NCBI RefSeq assembly: GCF_030758975.1
Contig: NZ_CP132359.1
Location: forward strand, 4,112,005-4,176,004
Reading direction: 5' to 3'
From: Bosea beijingensis
Lineage (GTDB): Bacteria > Pseudomonadota > Alphaproteobacteria > Rhizobiales > Beijerinckiaceae
Length of the DNA: 64,000 nt
Part shown: positions 18,033 through 27,497 of the stretch, one piece after another
How positions within the stretch are numbered: position 1 is the first letter of the stretch
Layout: the number at the start of each line of letters is the position of its first letter
Notes under the pieces: model-generated
Told to the model about the DNA's origin: nothing
The model's input: the letters and a program-made list of their open reading frames with translations, nothing else
Databases searched by the model: none
Made by a program: the position numbers and the translations under genes

Positions 18033-19099
18033 GTAGCGGGGCCTACTCGCCCCGCCGATAGCGAGCGCCCGAGCTGTATCATCGGTCGCTCGACCAGACG
18101 ATAGACGAGCCAGGACAGCGCGAGCGTCAGGCCGATGCAGATCAGCATCGTCGCGAGATCGCTGAGCAGCCCGGTCAGGGGCAGGGCGCGATAGACCGCG
18201 GCGTTGACCGGCCCGTGGAATAGATACATCGCATAGCTGATCAGCCCGATCCGGGCGAGCAGGGGCGATCGCGGTCGCTCCAGTCTGATCGCAGCGAAAA
18301 AGACCGCGAAAGCGGCGAGATAGGCGCCGAGGACGGGTCTTAGACCTTCCATGATGAAATGGTCGCCGCGCGCCAGCGAAAACGATGAGACCGCAGCGAC
18401 CGCTGCGAGCTGCGCGAAGCCGAGAACCACGGTCGAAAGCTGCGCGCCGGGCCGCCGTTCCACCAGCCAGAGCCGCAGCAGCAGTCCGAGCAACAGGAAA
18501 GACAGATGCATGCCGAGATACTGTACCGGCAGTCCGGCGATCCCGTGCGCTTGTAACTGCACAGGCAGGACGGTCGCTGCGATCAAGCCCAGGCCGAGGC
18601 CGAGCAGGGCGCCGGTGTTGCGCAGCATTCCCGTCGCGAACAGCAATGTGACGAGACCGTAGAAGACGAGTTCGACGAAGAGGGTCCAGTAGATCGGCGA
18701 GAGCCAGGGCTGGCCGAAAAGCGGCGGCGCCATCGTCATATTGGCCAGTACGGTTGCCATCGGCGCCCTGTCGCCGGACAGCCAGGCCATGAATGCGAGC
18801 AGGGCCAGCGCCAGCCAGAGCGCCGGATAGAGCCTGAACAGCCGGGAGATCGCGAAGTGCCGGAGCGGTCGCTCGCCCTGAATGCTGAACGGCACGACGA
18901 AGCCGCTGACCAGGAAGAACAGCGCCACCCCGAACCGGCCGAGGCTCAGGTTCTCGACGATCGACCGGGCGACCGCGCCCATCGGGCCGGTTGCGGAAGG
19001 AGCCTGCCTGAGCAGGTCGCCGAACAGATGCTCGACCATCACGGCGAGCGCCGCGATGGCCCGCAATCCGTCGAGATGGGCATAGCGCTGTCGGGTCAT
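18002..19099 (-). CDS. Membrane acyltransferase (acyltransferase-3 family)
   Basis: A 365-residue multi-pass protein starting at MTRQRYAHLDGLRAIAALAV. The (L)DGLRAIA motif and the catalytic-type His in MVEHLF define the acyltransferase-3/OafA family, with about ten hydrophobic segments. The start at 19099 lies 7 bp after the stop of the GH5 gene. Longer in-frame starts run through that gene and are unlikely. As the last gene of the exopolysaccharide operon it probably adds acetyl or succinyl groups to the polymer. OpgC, which succinylates periplasmic glucan, belongs to the same superfamily, so action on the opgG product is an alternative. Confidence 0.88.
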   Translation of the reverse strand: MTRQRYAHLDGLRAIAALAVMVEHLFGDLLRQAPSATGPMGAVARSIVENLSLGRFGVALFFLVSGFVVPFSIQGERPLRHFAISRLFRLYPALWLALALLAFMAWLSGDRAPMATVLANMTMAPPLFGQPWLSPIYWTLFVELVFYGLVTLLFATGMLRNTGALLGLGLGLIAATVLPVQLQAHGIAGLPVQYLGMHLSFLLLGLLLRLWLVERRPGAQLSTVVLGFAQLAAVAAVSSFSLARGDHFIMEGLRPVLGAYLAAFAVFFAAIRLERPRSPLLARIGLISYAMYLFHGPVNAAVYRALPLTGLLSDLATMLICIGLTLALSWLVYRLVERPMIQLGRSLSAGRVGPATYSIALKRLR

Positions 19100-19106
19100 G
19101 CCGGCC

Positions 19107-20348
19107 TCACCGGAGGCCGAGCGCGCGGCGCGTGGCAGCATCGAAACCCGGCCCGGTCTCGCTTTCGGCGAGCGCGAATCCGCCGGCTCCCGCGTAGGTC
19201 CATGCGGACCAGGCGAAGCCATGTGCCTCGGCGAGCTCGCGCATGTCGCGCAGCCAGGTTCCGCGGGCGGCGGCGCCTTCGGGTGTAGACATATAGGGCG
19301 TCCGATGAACGCCGAACTCGCCAAGCAGGACGGCATGGGCGGGCAGGCCTTGGGCGCTGCGCCAGGCGTCGACCTGCCGAAAGGTCTTCTCAAGGCTCGG
19401 CCGGGCGAAGCTTGCGTAACGTGCCAGCGATCGTTTCGCCTTGTGCGCCTGCTCCAGCGCGGCGCCGTCGAGACCGAGGCTGGCGATGCGGCCCTCGGTC
19501 GCGGCGATCATCGCCTCGGCCGAGGGCGGCGCCGGATAGGGGATCGCCTCCAGCGCGTGGGCCGGGCTGCCGCGTACGGCCTGATGCGTGAACTGCCAGG
19601 GCGCATAGTCGTGATAGGTGTAGATCAGGCGCGGATCCCCCGCGAACGGGCGCATGTCGATCGTCGTCAGCGCGGCCGCCGCATTCATCGATCCGCCGCC
19701 CAGCACCAGCGGGAGCCGCGCAGAGCCCTTGCGGGCTGCCCGGTAGCAGGCTTCCAGCATCGGCTGCCAGGCCGGCTGCGGCATCTCCGGCTCGTTCATC
19801 AGCTCGAAGGCGAGCCGCGGCGCCGAGGCGCCTGCCCGATCGTGAGCCAGTTGTCCCAGCAGCCTCGCGAGGCGTTGCTGCAGGGCGAGCACGGCACGGA
19901 ATGCCGGCGCGTCCACGCCTGCGGTCAAAGCGACGGGCCGGTAGGCCGGGTTCATCGCACTCGGATGCAGGTCGACGATCACGCCGAGATCGGCATCGAG
20001 CAGGTCGCGAACCGTGGCCAGGAGAAGCGCGTCCAGCATGTCGCGGGCCGCGTCGCGAAAGGCGAGGAAAGGCCCGAGATCGACGGCGAGGCGCACGAAA
20101 TCGAAACCGGCGGCGCGGATCGCCTGCCGCTGCATCGCATCGAAGCGGAAGCGCGGCGCCGAGAAGGGTGCATTCCCATAGCTGCCGTCGGCGCTGACCT
20201 CCGCCCAGCCCAGCGCATGCGAGACGCCGATGCCGCGGCGAAACAGCGGGATATCCGCGCCGGCTCCCATTGCGGTTCGTTCCGCGCCGAGACAGGCAAG
20301 CGTCGCAAGGCCGGCCATGCCGGAGAGAACGGAGCGGCGGCTCGTCAT
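19107..20348 (-). CDS. Tat-exported GH5-type endoglucanase
   Basis: A 413-residue protein with a Tat signal (MTSRRSVLSGMAGLATLAC). The mature part fits a GH5 cellulase fold: the acid/base Glu lies in FELMNEPEM, a conserved His-Tyr in YTYHDYAPWQF, and the nucleophile Glu in LLGEFGVHR. A secreted glycanase inside an exopolysaccharide operon usually trims or releases the polymer. Its ATG overlaps the stop of the methyltransferase gene by 4 bp. The polymer probably contains beta-linked glucose or mannose; that is inferred. Confidence 0.9.
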   Translation of the reverse strand: MTSRRSVLSGMAGLATLACLGAERTAMGAGADIPLFRRGIGVSHALGWAEVSADGSYGNAPFSAPRFRFDAMQRQAIRAAGFDFVRLAVDLGPFLAFRDAARDMLDALLLATVRDLLDADLGVIVDLHPSAMNPAYRPVALTAGVDAPAFRAVLALQQRLARLLGQLAHDRAGASAPRLAFELMNEPEMPQPAWQPMLEACYRAARKGSARLPLVLGGGSMNAAAALTTIDMRPFAGDPRLIYTYHDYAPWQFTHQAVRGSPAHALEAIPYPAPPSAEAMIAATEGRIASLGLDGAALEQAHKAKRSLARYASFARPSLEKTFRQVDAWRSAQGLPAHAVLLGEFGVHRTPYMSTPEGAAARGTWLRDMRELAEAHGFAWSAWTYAGAGGFALAESETGPGFDAATRRALGLR

Positions 20349-21250
20349 GACGATGCGCCCGAAACACCGGTCTTGCCCGGATAGCGCGCCGTCAGGGCGC
20401 CATCGAGGACGGCCATGTCGGCCTGGCCGGCGAAGGGAGCAGCCAGGCCGCGCAGCGAAGCCTCGCGCAGGGCGGGATCGACCGTCCGTGACGGCACGAA
20501 GCGGACATCGCTCCAGCCTCGGCTTTCGAAGTCGCTGACATAGTCGGCGGGCCGCTGCCGGTTCGGCTGCCCGGGAAAGGCGAAGAGCCGGTAGAGCGGC
20601 TCGGGATAGCGGTAGATGTTGTTCGGGTCATGCTCGCGGATCCAGCGCGAATGCGTCTGCAGGTCGATGATATGGACCGTTTCGCAACCCGGCCGCGCGA
20701 CCTGCGTCATGGCCGCGATCGCGCTCGCAGGATGATCGTAGTGCTCGAAGGCCGCGCAACTGACGATCAGGTCGAATGTCCTGCCTTCGGCCAGGCGCGG
20801 GATGTCGAAATCCCGCCCGACGGCATAGCCGAATTCGCGCAAGCCGGGCGTGCTGGCGAAAGCTCGCGCCCGTGCCCGGTCGGCGATGCGGCCTTCGGGA
20901 AACCGGTCGAGCAGCCGCTCGTAGAACCCGGGTTCTTCGCCGCCCGCAAGGTCGAACACGTCGATCGCATGGTAGGACCGCGCGCCCAGTGCGAGGAAGA
21001 GCACGCCGTTGCCGCGCGAGGCGCCTGGGCTCAGTTCGAGCACGTCCCGCCCGCGCAGGTCGACATCCGGCGGCATGAAGCGGCGCAGCGCTGCGAAGAT
21101 GTCGAGCAGATAGGCGATCTGGCCTTCGGGGTCGGATTTCGCCACGCCGTTCGGCGTGGTGTAGCCGTTCAGCTTGTTCTTGCCCCAGGCCAGGCCCAGG
21201 AAGCCGAGGCCAAGCACGGTCATTTCGAGATTGCGCAGGACGGAGTTCAT
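20345..21250 (-). CDS. Class I SAM-dependent methyltransferase of the exopolysaccharide operon
   Basis: A 301-residue protein. Motif I is VLELSPGASRGNG (near residue 70), motif II-like AIDVFDLAGGEE follows, and a motif IV-like FDLIVSCAAFEHYDHP contains the His typical of methyltransf_11 proteins. Start at 21250, 2 bp after the preceding stop, with GGAGG 6 nt upstream. A hydrophobic N-terminal stretch (LGLGFLGLAW) may give membrane association. It may methylate a sugar or a polymer end, as terminal methylation can stop chain growth. The acceptor is unknown. Confidence 0.82.
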   Translation of the reverse strand: MNSVLRNLEMTVLGLGFLGLAWGKNKLNGYTTPNGVAKSDPEGQIAYLLDIFAALRRFMPPDVDLRGRDVLELSPGASRGNGVLFLALGARSYHAIDVFDLAGGEEPGFYERLLDRFPEGRIADRARARAFASTPGLREFGYAVGRDFDIPRLAEGRTFDLIVSCAAFEHYDHPASAIAAMTQVARPGCETVHIIDLQTHSRWIREHDPNNIYRYPEPLYRLFAFPGQPNRQRPADYVSDFESRGWSDVRFVPSRTVDPALREASLRGLAAPFAGQADMAVLDGALTARYPGKTGVSGASS

Positions 21251-21252
21251 CG

Positions 21253-22464
21253 TCAGCCTCCGAGCTCGACATGTTTGCGGAGGCCGGCGCCGGGCTGGCG
21301 CGTCCCGCCCGGCTTCCAGCCGCGCAGCGCGCTTTCGTAGACCTCCATGGTCCGGTCGACGATCGCGCCCCAGCCGAAGGCGGCGAGGACCCGGGCGGCG
21401 TGCTGCGCCTTCAGCGCGGGGTCGGGCGCTGCCAGCTTCGCGCGCATCGCGCTGGCGAGCCGGTCCACGGCGCCGAGCGGGAAATAGCTGTCCTGCCCGA
21501 GATCGAGCGCGAGATGGGCGTCGATATCGCTCACGAGACAGGGCACGCCGTAGCTGAGGGCTTCGAGCAGCACCATCGGCATGCCTTCATGGCTCGAGGG
21601 CAGGACGAACAGGGCCGCGTGCCGATAGAGCTGGAACAGCGCGTCGCCATGTTGAAATCCGGTCATGACCACGCCGGGCGTCGCCATCGCCACGGCTTCG
21701 ACCTCGCGTTGGTAGCTGCCGGCATGATCGGCCGCGCCGGTGATGACGAGCTTGAAGCCTGGATCGTCCAGGCGTGCGAAGGCTCTGATCAGGTCGAGAT
21801 GCCGTTTCTCCTCGACGATCCGGCCGACGGAGAGGATGTAGCGCTGCGGCGTCACCCGGATGCGGTCGAGATAGGATCTGTCGGGGTTCGGCAGCGGCGC
21901 CTCGACGCCGTTCGGGATGAAGGTCGCGCCGACGCTGAACCGGCGGCGGACGCTGTCGGCGATCGCCTTGGACACGCCGATATTCGCGTGGGAAAACAGC
22001 ATCCCCATCGCCTCGCCCGCCCGCAGGATGGATCTGGCGACCGGACCCCATTTTTGGCGCTCGTAGTCGAAGCCGTGATGCGTCACCACGACATGGAGGC
22101 CGAGCAGGCGCGCGAGCGGGGTCAGCAAGGCCGGCCCGATTGCATGGATATGCACCAGATCGGGGTTCTGCCGGGCCGCGACGAGCAGGCTCAGGGCCGT
22201 GTGCAGCAGCGTCTCGAAGCTGCGGGAGCGGGGCGACCAGACCGGCGTGACGGTGACGCCTTTCCAGCGATAGGGCTTGTGCGAGCTGAGATAGGGCGAG
22301 CGGCCGAGCACTTCGACGCGCCAGCCGCGTTCCGCCAGGCGCGTCGAGATCGCGGCGACATGGGTCTCGATCCCGCCCTGGATCTCGGGCACGCCGCGCA
22401 GGCCGACGAAGACGACTTTTCTGTCCGGCGGACGGGCGCCGATCGGTGGGATGAGGGTGTACAT
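21253..22464 (-). CDS. Glycosyltransferase family 4 (operon copy 1)
   Basis: A 403-residue GT-B fold enzyme. The N-domain has the glycine-rich loop GVPEIQGGIETHV and IHAIGP. The C-domain has SVGRIVEEKRHLDLIRAF and the donor-binding E-x7-E motif SSHEGMPMVLLEALSYG. It should use an NDP-sugar to extend the lipid-linked repeat unit on the cytoplasmic face. Its ATG overlaps the last base of the previous stop (TGATG). Confidence 0.9.
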   Translation of the reverse strand: MYTLIPPIGARPPDRKVVFVGLRGVPEIQGGIETHVAAISTRLAERGWRVEVLGRSPYLSSHKPYRWKGVTVTPVWSPRSRSFETLLHTALSLLVAARQNPDLVHIHAIGPALLTPLARLLGLHVVVTHHGFDYERQKWGPVARSILRAGEAMGMLFSHANIGVSKAIADSVRRRFSVGATFIPNGVEAPLPNPDRSYLDRIRVTPQRYILSVGRIVEEKRHLDLIRAFARLDDPGFKLVITGAADHAGSYQREVEAVAMATPGVVMTGFQHGDALFQLYRHAALFVLPSSHEGMPMVLLEALSYGVPCLVSDIDAHLALDLGQDSYFPLGAVDRLASAMRAKLAAPDPALKAQHAARVLAAFGWGAIVDRTMEVYESALRGWKPGGTRQPGAGLRKHVELGG

Positions 22465-23690
22465 CAGCAGATCGCCTCGTAGAGGTTGAGGGTGCGTTCG
22501 CGGTAGCGCTCGGGCGAGAATTCGCGGCGGACCCAGTCGCGGCCGGCGGCGCCCATCGCAGCGCGGGCGGTCGGCGGCAAGGCAGCCAGGGCGACAAGCG
22601 CCTCGGCGAGGGCGGAAGCATGGCCGGGTTCGACGAGCCGGCCGGTCTCGCCATCAGCGACCAGTTCGGGAATGCCGCCGATGCGTGCGCCGATGACCGG
22701 GCGCCCGAGCGCGTAGGCTTCGAGTAGGCTGATCGGGGCGTTCTCGTACCATTCGGAGGGGAGGACCAGCGCCAGCGCTTCCGCGATCAGGCGCTGCAGC
22801 TCCGGCTTGCCGAGATGGCCGGCGAAGCTGACATCGGCGCCGAAATCCACGGCGAGCCGGCGCAGGCGCGGTTCTTCGGGGCCGCTGCCGGCCAGGACCA
22901 GTTTCTGGCGGGCGAGAGCCGTGGCGCGCAGCAGCGTGGCCAGCCCCTTTTCCGGTGCGAGCCGGCCCGCATAGACGAAATACCCGCCTTCCTCGGTTGC
23001 CGGCGCAAATCCGCTCGTGTCGATGCAGTTCGGGATATGGGCGATGCGATCCGCGTCCCAGCCCCAGGCGATGAGCTTGTCGCGGTAGAAGCGGCTCGGC
23101 GCGATCAGGCGGTCGAGGGTGCCGCGATAGAGTCCGAGGCTGCGATGGACCAGCGTCTCCATCAGGACGAGCCCGCTCACCAAGGCCGAATCCTTGACGC
23201 AGCGATGCAGCAGGACGTTGTGGATGTGCCCGTCGCGGCAGCGCTCGCAGACGCTGCCGTGGCTCAGCATCGTGTAGGCCGGGCAGGCGATCTTGAGATC
23301 ATGCGCCGTCATCACCAGCGGCACGCCTTCGGCCTTCAGCGCGCTGAAGATCGACGGCGAGATATGGTGGTAGACGTTATGGGCGTGGGCCACGTTCGGG
23401 CGTGCCTGGCCGATCAGTGCGCGGATTTTCCGGCGCGCCTCCAGCGAGAAGATGATCTTGGCGGCCTGCCGCGCCTTGGTGAGGGGCCCGCCGGCGCCGC
23501 CATATTCGATCTCGGAGACGAAATGCCCGGACCAGGGGCTCGGAAGGTTCGCGGAGTGCTGCATCGCGAAGGGCACGACGTCCCAGCCGGCGGCGGTGAA
23601 CAGGTCGATATGGTCGAGGAAGACGCTCTCGGCGCCGCCTCGCCGGTAGAAGTAATTGTTGATGGCCAGAAGCCGTCTTGTGCCGGTCAT
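22464..23690 (-). CDS. Glycosyltransferase family 4 (operon copy 2)
   Basis: A 408-residue GT-B protein; the start MTGTRRLLAINNYFYRRGGAE at 23690 gives an ATGA overlap with the deacetylase gene, and the frame upstream is a shadow. The N-domain shows RRGGAESVFLDHI. A Cys-rich insertion (CPAYTMLSHGSVCERCRDG) is typical of a GT4 subgroup that carries this possible metal-binding loop. The C-domain has YAGRLAPEKGL and the E-x7-E motif SEWYENAPISLLEAYALG. It probably adds one sugar of the exopolysaccharide repeat unit. Confidence 0.9.
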   Translation of the reverse strand: MTGTRRLLAINNYFYRRGGAESVFLDHIDLFTAAGWDVVPFAMQHSANLPSPWSGHFVSEIEYGGAGGPLTKARQAAKIIFSLEARRKIRALIGQARPNVAHAHNVYHHISPSIFSALKAEGVPLVMTAHDLKIACPAYTMLSHGSVCERCRDGHIHNVLLHRCVKDSALVSGLVLMETLVHRSLGLYRGTLDRLIAPSRFYRDKLIAWGWDADRIAHIPNCIDTSGFAPATEEGGYFVYAGRLAPEKGLATLLRATALARQKLVLAGSGPEEPRLRRLAVDFGADVSFAGHLGKPELQRLIAEALALVLPSEWYENAPISLLEAYALGRPVIGARIGGIPELVADGETGRLVEPGHASALAEALVALAALPPTARAAMGAAGRDWVRREFSPERYRERTLNLYEAIC

Positions 23691-24490
23691 CGCGCCCGCT
23701 CCCTGAAGCCGATGTGATCGAGCGCCGCATCGACGCTCAGCACCCGGCAGCCGCGCGCGATCGCGTAGCCGACGAGCAGGTGGAAGCTGGGGGGCGTGCA
23801 GCCATACGGCGTCGGCTGTGGCGAGACGTCGTGGGTGAAGAAGATCAGCCAGCCGGGATCGGCGACCAGCGCGTCGATCCAGCGAGCCAGTCCCAGCACA
23901 TGCTGCTGCGGTTGCCGGATCTCGACCGCGCGCAGGAAGACCGGGTCCGTCGGCCCGCGATTGATCCCTTCGCCGCCGGCCCGGCACGTGCGGAAGCTGC
24001 GGGCGAGCAGCGAGCGCTTCCCCAGCGAGCCGCTATTGTAGGGGTAAGCGAAGTTGCGCGGTGCCCGGCGCGGATCGATCGCGTCGAGGTAACGTGCATT
24101 GCGGGCAAGGTCCTCGGCGAGGGCGTCGATTCTCAGATGGCGCAGGTCGTGGTGCGCGAAGCTGTGGCAGCCGATCTCGTGGCCGCGGGCCGCGAGTTCC
24201 CGGCAGCCGGCCCGGTCGATCAGCCTGCGGCCGGGCTCGATCCGGCCCTCCAGGCCGCCTGAGATGTAGAAGGTGCCGCGCGCGCCATTGGCTTCGAGGG
24301 TCGCTGCGCCGGCATCGAGGGCAGAAGCCGGCACGTCGTCGAAGGTGAAGGAGACGATCGGCTCCTGCGTCGGCACCTGCATGACCTCCCGCGGAAGCGT
24401 GCGGATCAGGCGGTTCTCCAGGCGCGCGGCATAGCTGTCGATCAGCTTGGGCAGGCGGGTTGCAGGGTTCGCTGCGGATGGATCAGGCAT
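23687..24490 (-). CDS. Polysaccharide deacetylase (NodB/CE4 family)
   Basis: A 267-residue protein with CE4 motif 1 FTFDDVP (catalytic Asp and metal Asp) and motif 2 GCHSFAHHDL (two metal His). Motif 3-like YPYNSGSLGK and motif 5-like IFFTHDVS with a His also fit. No signal peptide is evident, so it may act in the cytoplasm on lipid-linked intermediates, or be membrane-associated. It would remove N-acetyl or O-acetyl groups from the sugar chain. It overlaps the polymerase gene by 8 bp. Confidence 0.9.
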   Translation of the reverse strand: MPDPSAANPATRLPKLIDSYAARLENRLIRTLPREVMQVPTQEPIVSFTFDDVPASALDAGAATLEANGARGTFYISGGLEGRIEPGRRLIDRAGCRELAARGHEIGCHSFAHHDLRHLRIDALAEDLARNARYLDAIDPRRAPRNFAYPYNSGSLGKRSLLARSFRTCRAGGEGINRGPTDPVFLRAVEIRQPQQHVLGLARWIDALVADPGWLIFFTHDVSPQPTPYGCTPPSFHLLVGYAIARGCRVLSVDAALDHIGFRERAR

Positions 24491-25802
24491 GGGCCGGCTC
24501 CAGGCTGCGGAGATGGTTCGCGGGCTCCCGGATTTCGTGCGCGCTGGCCTGGAGATGCAGGCCGAAGATCGCGACGACGAGCATGAACCAGATCAGGCTG
24601 CCGGACTGGAAGAACAGGCTCTCGACGCAGGCGGCGAGGATCCCGTAGAGCCAGATCCGGACGAACAGGCGGGTCAGCGCCGGGTCGTTGGTTGTAGCCT
24701 CGGCCCGCGCGATGGCGCGCAGCGGCAGCCAGACGATGAGGACGAGCGTCAGGACAAGGCCGGGAAGGCCTGTCGTGACCGCCATGTCGAGATAGGCGTT
24801 GTGGCCGTTGAAGGCCGCGTAGGCCCAGCCCGCCGCCGCGCCGCCCTTATGGACCATCGCGTCGGTCTGCCAGAACAACTGGAAGCCATGGCCGGTCAGG
24901 GGCTTGTCCAGGACGGCGGTGGCGCCGATCTTCCAGATGTCGATGCGGTTGGTGAAGGTCGGGTCGATACCGAGCCCGGCGACGAGGCCGCGCATGGTCG
25001 GCGACATCGCGCAGCCGATTGTCAGGATGTTGATGGCGGCGATCCCGAGGACGAGCATCGGAATCCGCAGGGGGCGCCAGCGCTCGAATACCCAGGCGAT
25101 GGCGAGGATGCCGGGCAGCGCGGCGATCGCGGATTTGCCGCCGGTCCGGGCAAGGAACAGGGCTGCGAGCAGGACCATCGCGGCGCCGACGACCCGGCGA
25201 CCCGTGCCGAACAGGTAGAGACCGACGAAGCTGATCAGCACCATTGCCGCGGCGGCGACGTTCTTATGGGCGAAATGGCCGCGCCACAGCCCGGCGTTCA
25301 TCGGCTCGCGGATTTCGCTGGCCTGATGGATCGCCAGTTGCGGCATCAGGGCGACGCCGAGATAGGCGAGTGCCAGCGCCCCAAGGCAGCACAGCGTCAG
25401 CATGCCCGCGAACTGGCGCTCGGAGCGCGGCAGCAGGAGCAGGACGCTGCCGTTCACGATCGTCAGCATCGCCAGGAAGACACGCTTCAGCGCCAGATCG
25501 GGTTGCGCGGAGATGGCCGAGACGATGCCGAACCAGATGAGCATCACGATCAGGATGCCGCGCGGGCGGGCGACGAGATGGCGCGCGCTCGACCGGAAAG
25601 TGGTGAGCCAGAGTGCCGCCGTCAGTCCGAGATAGACGATCTGGTTGAGCGTATTGGACTTGGCGGTCGCGGCATCACCCGTGGCGACGGCCGAGAGATC
25701 GATGAATGGTGTCAGCGTGACCAGATAGAACAGCAGCGTCGCCATGAAGAGCACGGGGGCGGCGATGCCGGCCACCGGGCGTGTCTGGGTATGGTCCATC
25801 AT
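24483..25802 (-). CDS. O-antigen ligase/Wzy-type polymerase
   Basis: A 439-residue protein with about ten to twelve hydrophobic segments. A large polar loop near residues 290-340 contains FTNRIDIWKIGATAVLDKPLTGHGFQLFW and GHNAYLDMAVTTGLPG. The GxGxxxFW and HNxYLxxxxxxG(L)PG patterns are hallmarks of the O-antigen ligase/Wzy superfamily. It should polymerise repeat units in the periplasm with the GumC-type chain-length protein encoded just upstream (4-bp overlap) and the flippase encoded divergently. Confidence 0.9.
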   Translation of the reverse strand: MMDHTQTRPVAGIAAPVLFMATLLFYLVTLTPFIDLSAVATGDAATAKSNTLNQIVYLGLTAALWLTTFRSSARHLVARPRGILIVMLIWFGIVSAISAQPDLALKRVFLAMLTIVNGSVLLLLPRSERQFAGMLTLCCLGALALAYLGVALMPQLAIHQASEIREPMNAGLWRGHFAHKNVAAAAMVLISFVGLYLFGTGRRVVGAAMVLLAALFLARTGGKSAIAALPGILAIAWVFERWRPLRIPMLVLGIAAINILTIGCAMSPTMRGLVAGLGIDPTFTNRIDIWKIGATAVLDKPLTGHGFQLFWQTDAMVHKGGAAAGWAYAAFNGHNAYLDMAVTTGLPGLVLTLVLIVWLPLRAIARAEATTNDPALTRLFVRIWLYGILAACVESLFFQSGSLIWFMLVVAIFGLHLQASAHEIREPANHLRSLEPAHA

Positions 25803-27223
25803 GGCGTTGCGCTCCTGCGGATGGCGCGGAGATAGCCGCGCGCCACGAGCGTGCTCGCGGCCAGCAGCAGGCCGAGCGCCAGCCCGGCCGCAGCGGCGAC
25901 GAGCGGGCGGGGTGGCCAGGTCGTCCGCGAGGGCGCGGTGGCCGGGGTGATCACGCGCACATCCGTCGCGTCGATCTGCTGGCGCTGGGCGGTCTCGCCG
26001 GCACGGGTCAGGAAGGTCTGGTAGAGCGCGGTCCGGGCGGCGGCCTCGCGCTCCAGCTCGCGCAGCTTGACCAGGGCCTGGTCGTCGACCGAGACGCTGC
26101 CGCGCAGCGCCTTCGTCTCGCCGTTCAGCGTGTCGAGTGCGCGCCGCGCCTGATCGAGCTCGATGCGGGCCGCGCGGCGCAGGCGCTCCGTCTCGGATCT
26201 GATCGCCTTGGCCAGCGCCTCGGCCTCGGCCAGCACGTTCGCCAGGGAGGGGTGACGCGGCCCGAGCGTCTTTGAGAGCACGGCGACCTGCCGGCGCAGG
26301 CCAGCCTCGTCGGCGAGCAGGCCGGCCAGCGTCGGTGACTGCACGGCGCCGCCTTGCACGCCTTGCGCCGAGACCGAGCGCGACACCTCGTTATGGCGCG
26401 CTTCCGCCTCGGCCAGGCGGGCCTTGGCGTCGGTCAGCTTGGCGCTCATCCGCTCCAGTGCTTCGGAACTCAGCGGCTGCTTCGACAGGCCCTGCTGCAG
26501 ACCGCGCGCGCGGCGGAAATCCTCGACCCGGTCTTCCGCCGCGGTCGCAGCCGCCTTGATCTCGCCGAGCCGGGAGGACAGCCCTTGCGCCGCACGCCCC
26601 ACCCGCTCGGCATCGGCCCGCACGATCTCGGCGCGGAAGGTTTCGGCGACGGCGTTTGCGAGCCGTGCCGACAACGCCGCATCGCTCGCCCAGGCCGAGA
26701 CGGACACGACATAGGAGCGCTCCTGCCGGGTGACGGTGATGCGCCGCGCGATGGTGCGGGCGAGCTCGGCTGCGCCGGGAGGCTGGTCAGACGCCTGCAG
26801 AAAGCCGGGCAGCCACGGACTGGGCGCGAACTCGGGATCATCCCCGAGAGCGAGCTCTTCGACGACCCGCTGCAGGACATTGCCCGAGGTGATCATCCGC
26901 ATCTTGCTCTCGACATCCAGGATCTGGCTGTCGCTCTGGATATTGGTCGCGTAGAGGTCGTTCGGCGCGATCAGCAGGTTGGACGGCGCGATCGTCAGCT
27001 CGGTCGTTGCGGTGAAGCGCGGCGTGACGATCTGTCCGGCACCGACGGCCGCGACGGCACCGGCGAGCGCTGCGGTCGCCAGCCAGGGCCAGCCGCTCAG
27101 GACCCAGCCAAGGACTCTCGTGGGGCTGATCGCATAGGGCGGCGGGAGAGCCCTGTCGACGGCGCGTCGATAGGCGGCATCGTTCCCGCCCGGCATCGGG
27201 CTGGTCTCGGTCGTGACATACAT
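25799..27223 (-). CDS. Wzz/GumC-type exopolysaccharide chain-length and export protein
   Basis: A 474-residue polysaccharide co-polymerase starting at MYVTTETSPMPGG (27223); longer frames exist upstream without ribosome sites. The first transmembrane segment lies near residues 45-65, followed by a Wzz domain and a long coiled-coil region (DAKARLAEAEARHNEVSRSVSA). A GNVR-like tail (DATDVRVITPATAPSRTTWPPRP) precedes the second transmembrane segment. No C-terminal tyrosine kinase domain is present, as in GumC. It controls polymer length in a Wzx/Wzy pathway and is the first gene of the eight-gene operon. Confidence 0.9.
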   Translation of the reverse strand: MYVTTETSPMPGGNDAAYRRAVDRALPPPYAISPTRVLGWVLSGWPWLATAALAGAVAAVGAGQIVTPRFTATTELTIAPSNLLIAPNDLYATNIQSDSQILDVESKMRMITSGNVLQRVVEELALGDDPEFAPSPWLPGFLQASDQPPGAAELARTIARRITVTRQERSYVVSVSAWASDAALSARLANAVAETFRAEIVRADAERVGRAAQGLSSRLGEIKAAATAAEDRVEDFRRARGLQQGLSKQPLSSEALERMSAKLTDAKARLAEAEARHNEVSRSVSAQGVQGGAVQSPTLAGLLADEAGLRRQVAVLSKTLGPRHPSLANVLAEAEALAKAIRSETERLRRAARIELDQARRALDTLNGETKALRGSVSVDDQALVKLRELEREAAARTALYQTFLTRAGETAQRQQIDATDVRVITPATAPSRTTWPPRPLVAAAAGLALGLLLAASTLVARGYLRAIRRSATP

Positions 27224-27497
27224 GGCGGTCTGCGTCAGTGAGCGTGGAGGTTGGCTGCGTGCCTGGCCGGGACCGGTTCGAGCGGCTTGCCGGGGGCGCT
27301 GGAAAGGCTGGTGGCGGCAATCTGGAGCATCTCTCACCCGAGCTGGCGTTACCTGCGAAATCACATCTTCAGATTGAAGTAATCCTTTTATGGTAGTGAA
27401 ATACAACCTCAGATAGTGCTTTCAATTAAACGTTAACCTTAACTTGGTGGTGGCGCAGGGGATGTCTGGATTGGCCGGGGGCGGGAGGTTGCGGCGC
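27224..27497. promoter_or_regulatory. Divergent promoter region of the exopolysaccharide locus
   Basis: The 274 bp between the chain-length gene and the flippase gene contain an A+T-rich core (about 27355-27445), in contrast to the GC-rich flanks. Both transcription units diverge from here, so two promoters and any shared control should lie in it. No known operator was recognised. Confidence 0.55.

Noticed and set aside
24447..25835. Plus-strand frame of 462 codons opposite the polymerase gene
   Set aside because: Antisense to a multi-membrane-segment gene with Wzy motifs; the product is hydrophilic low-complexity.
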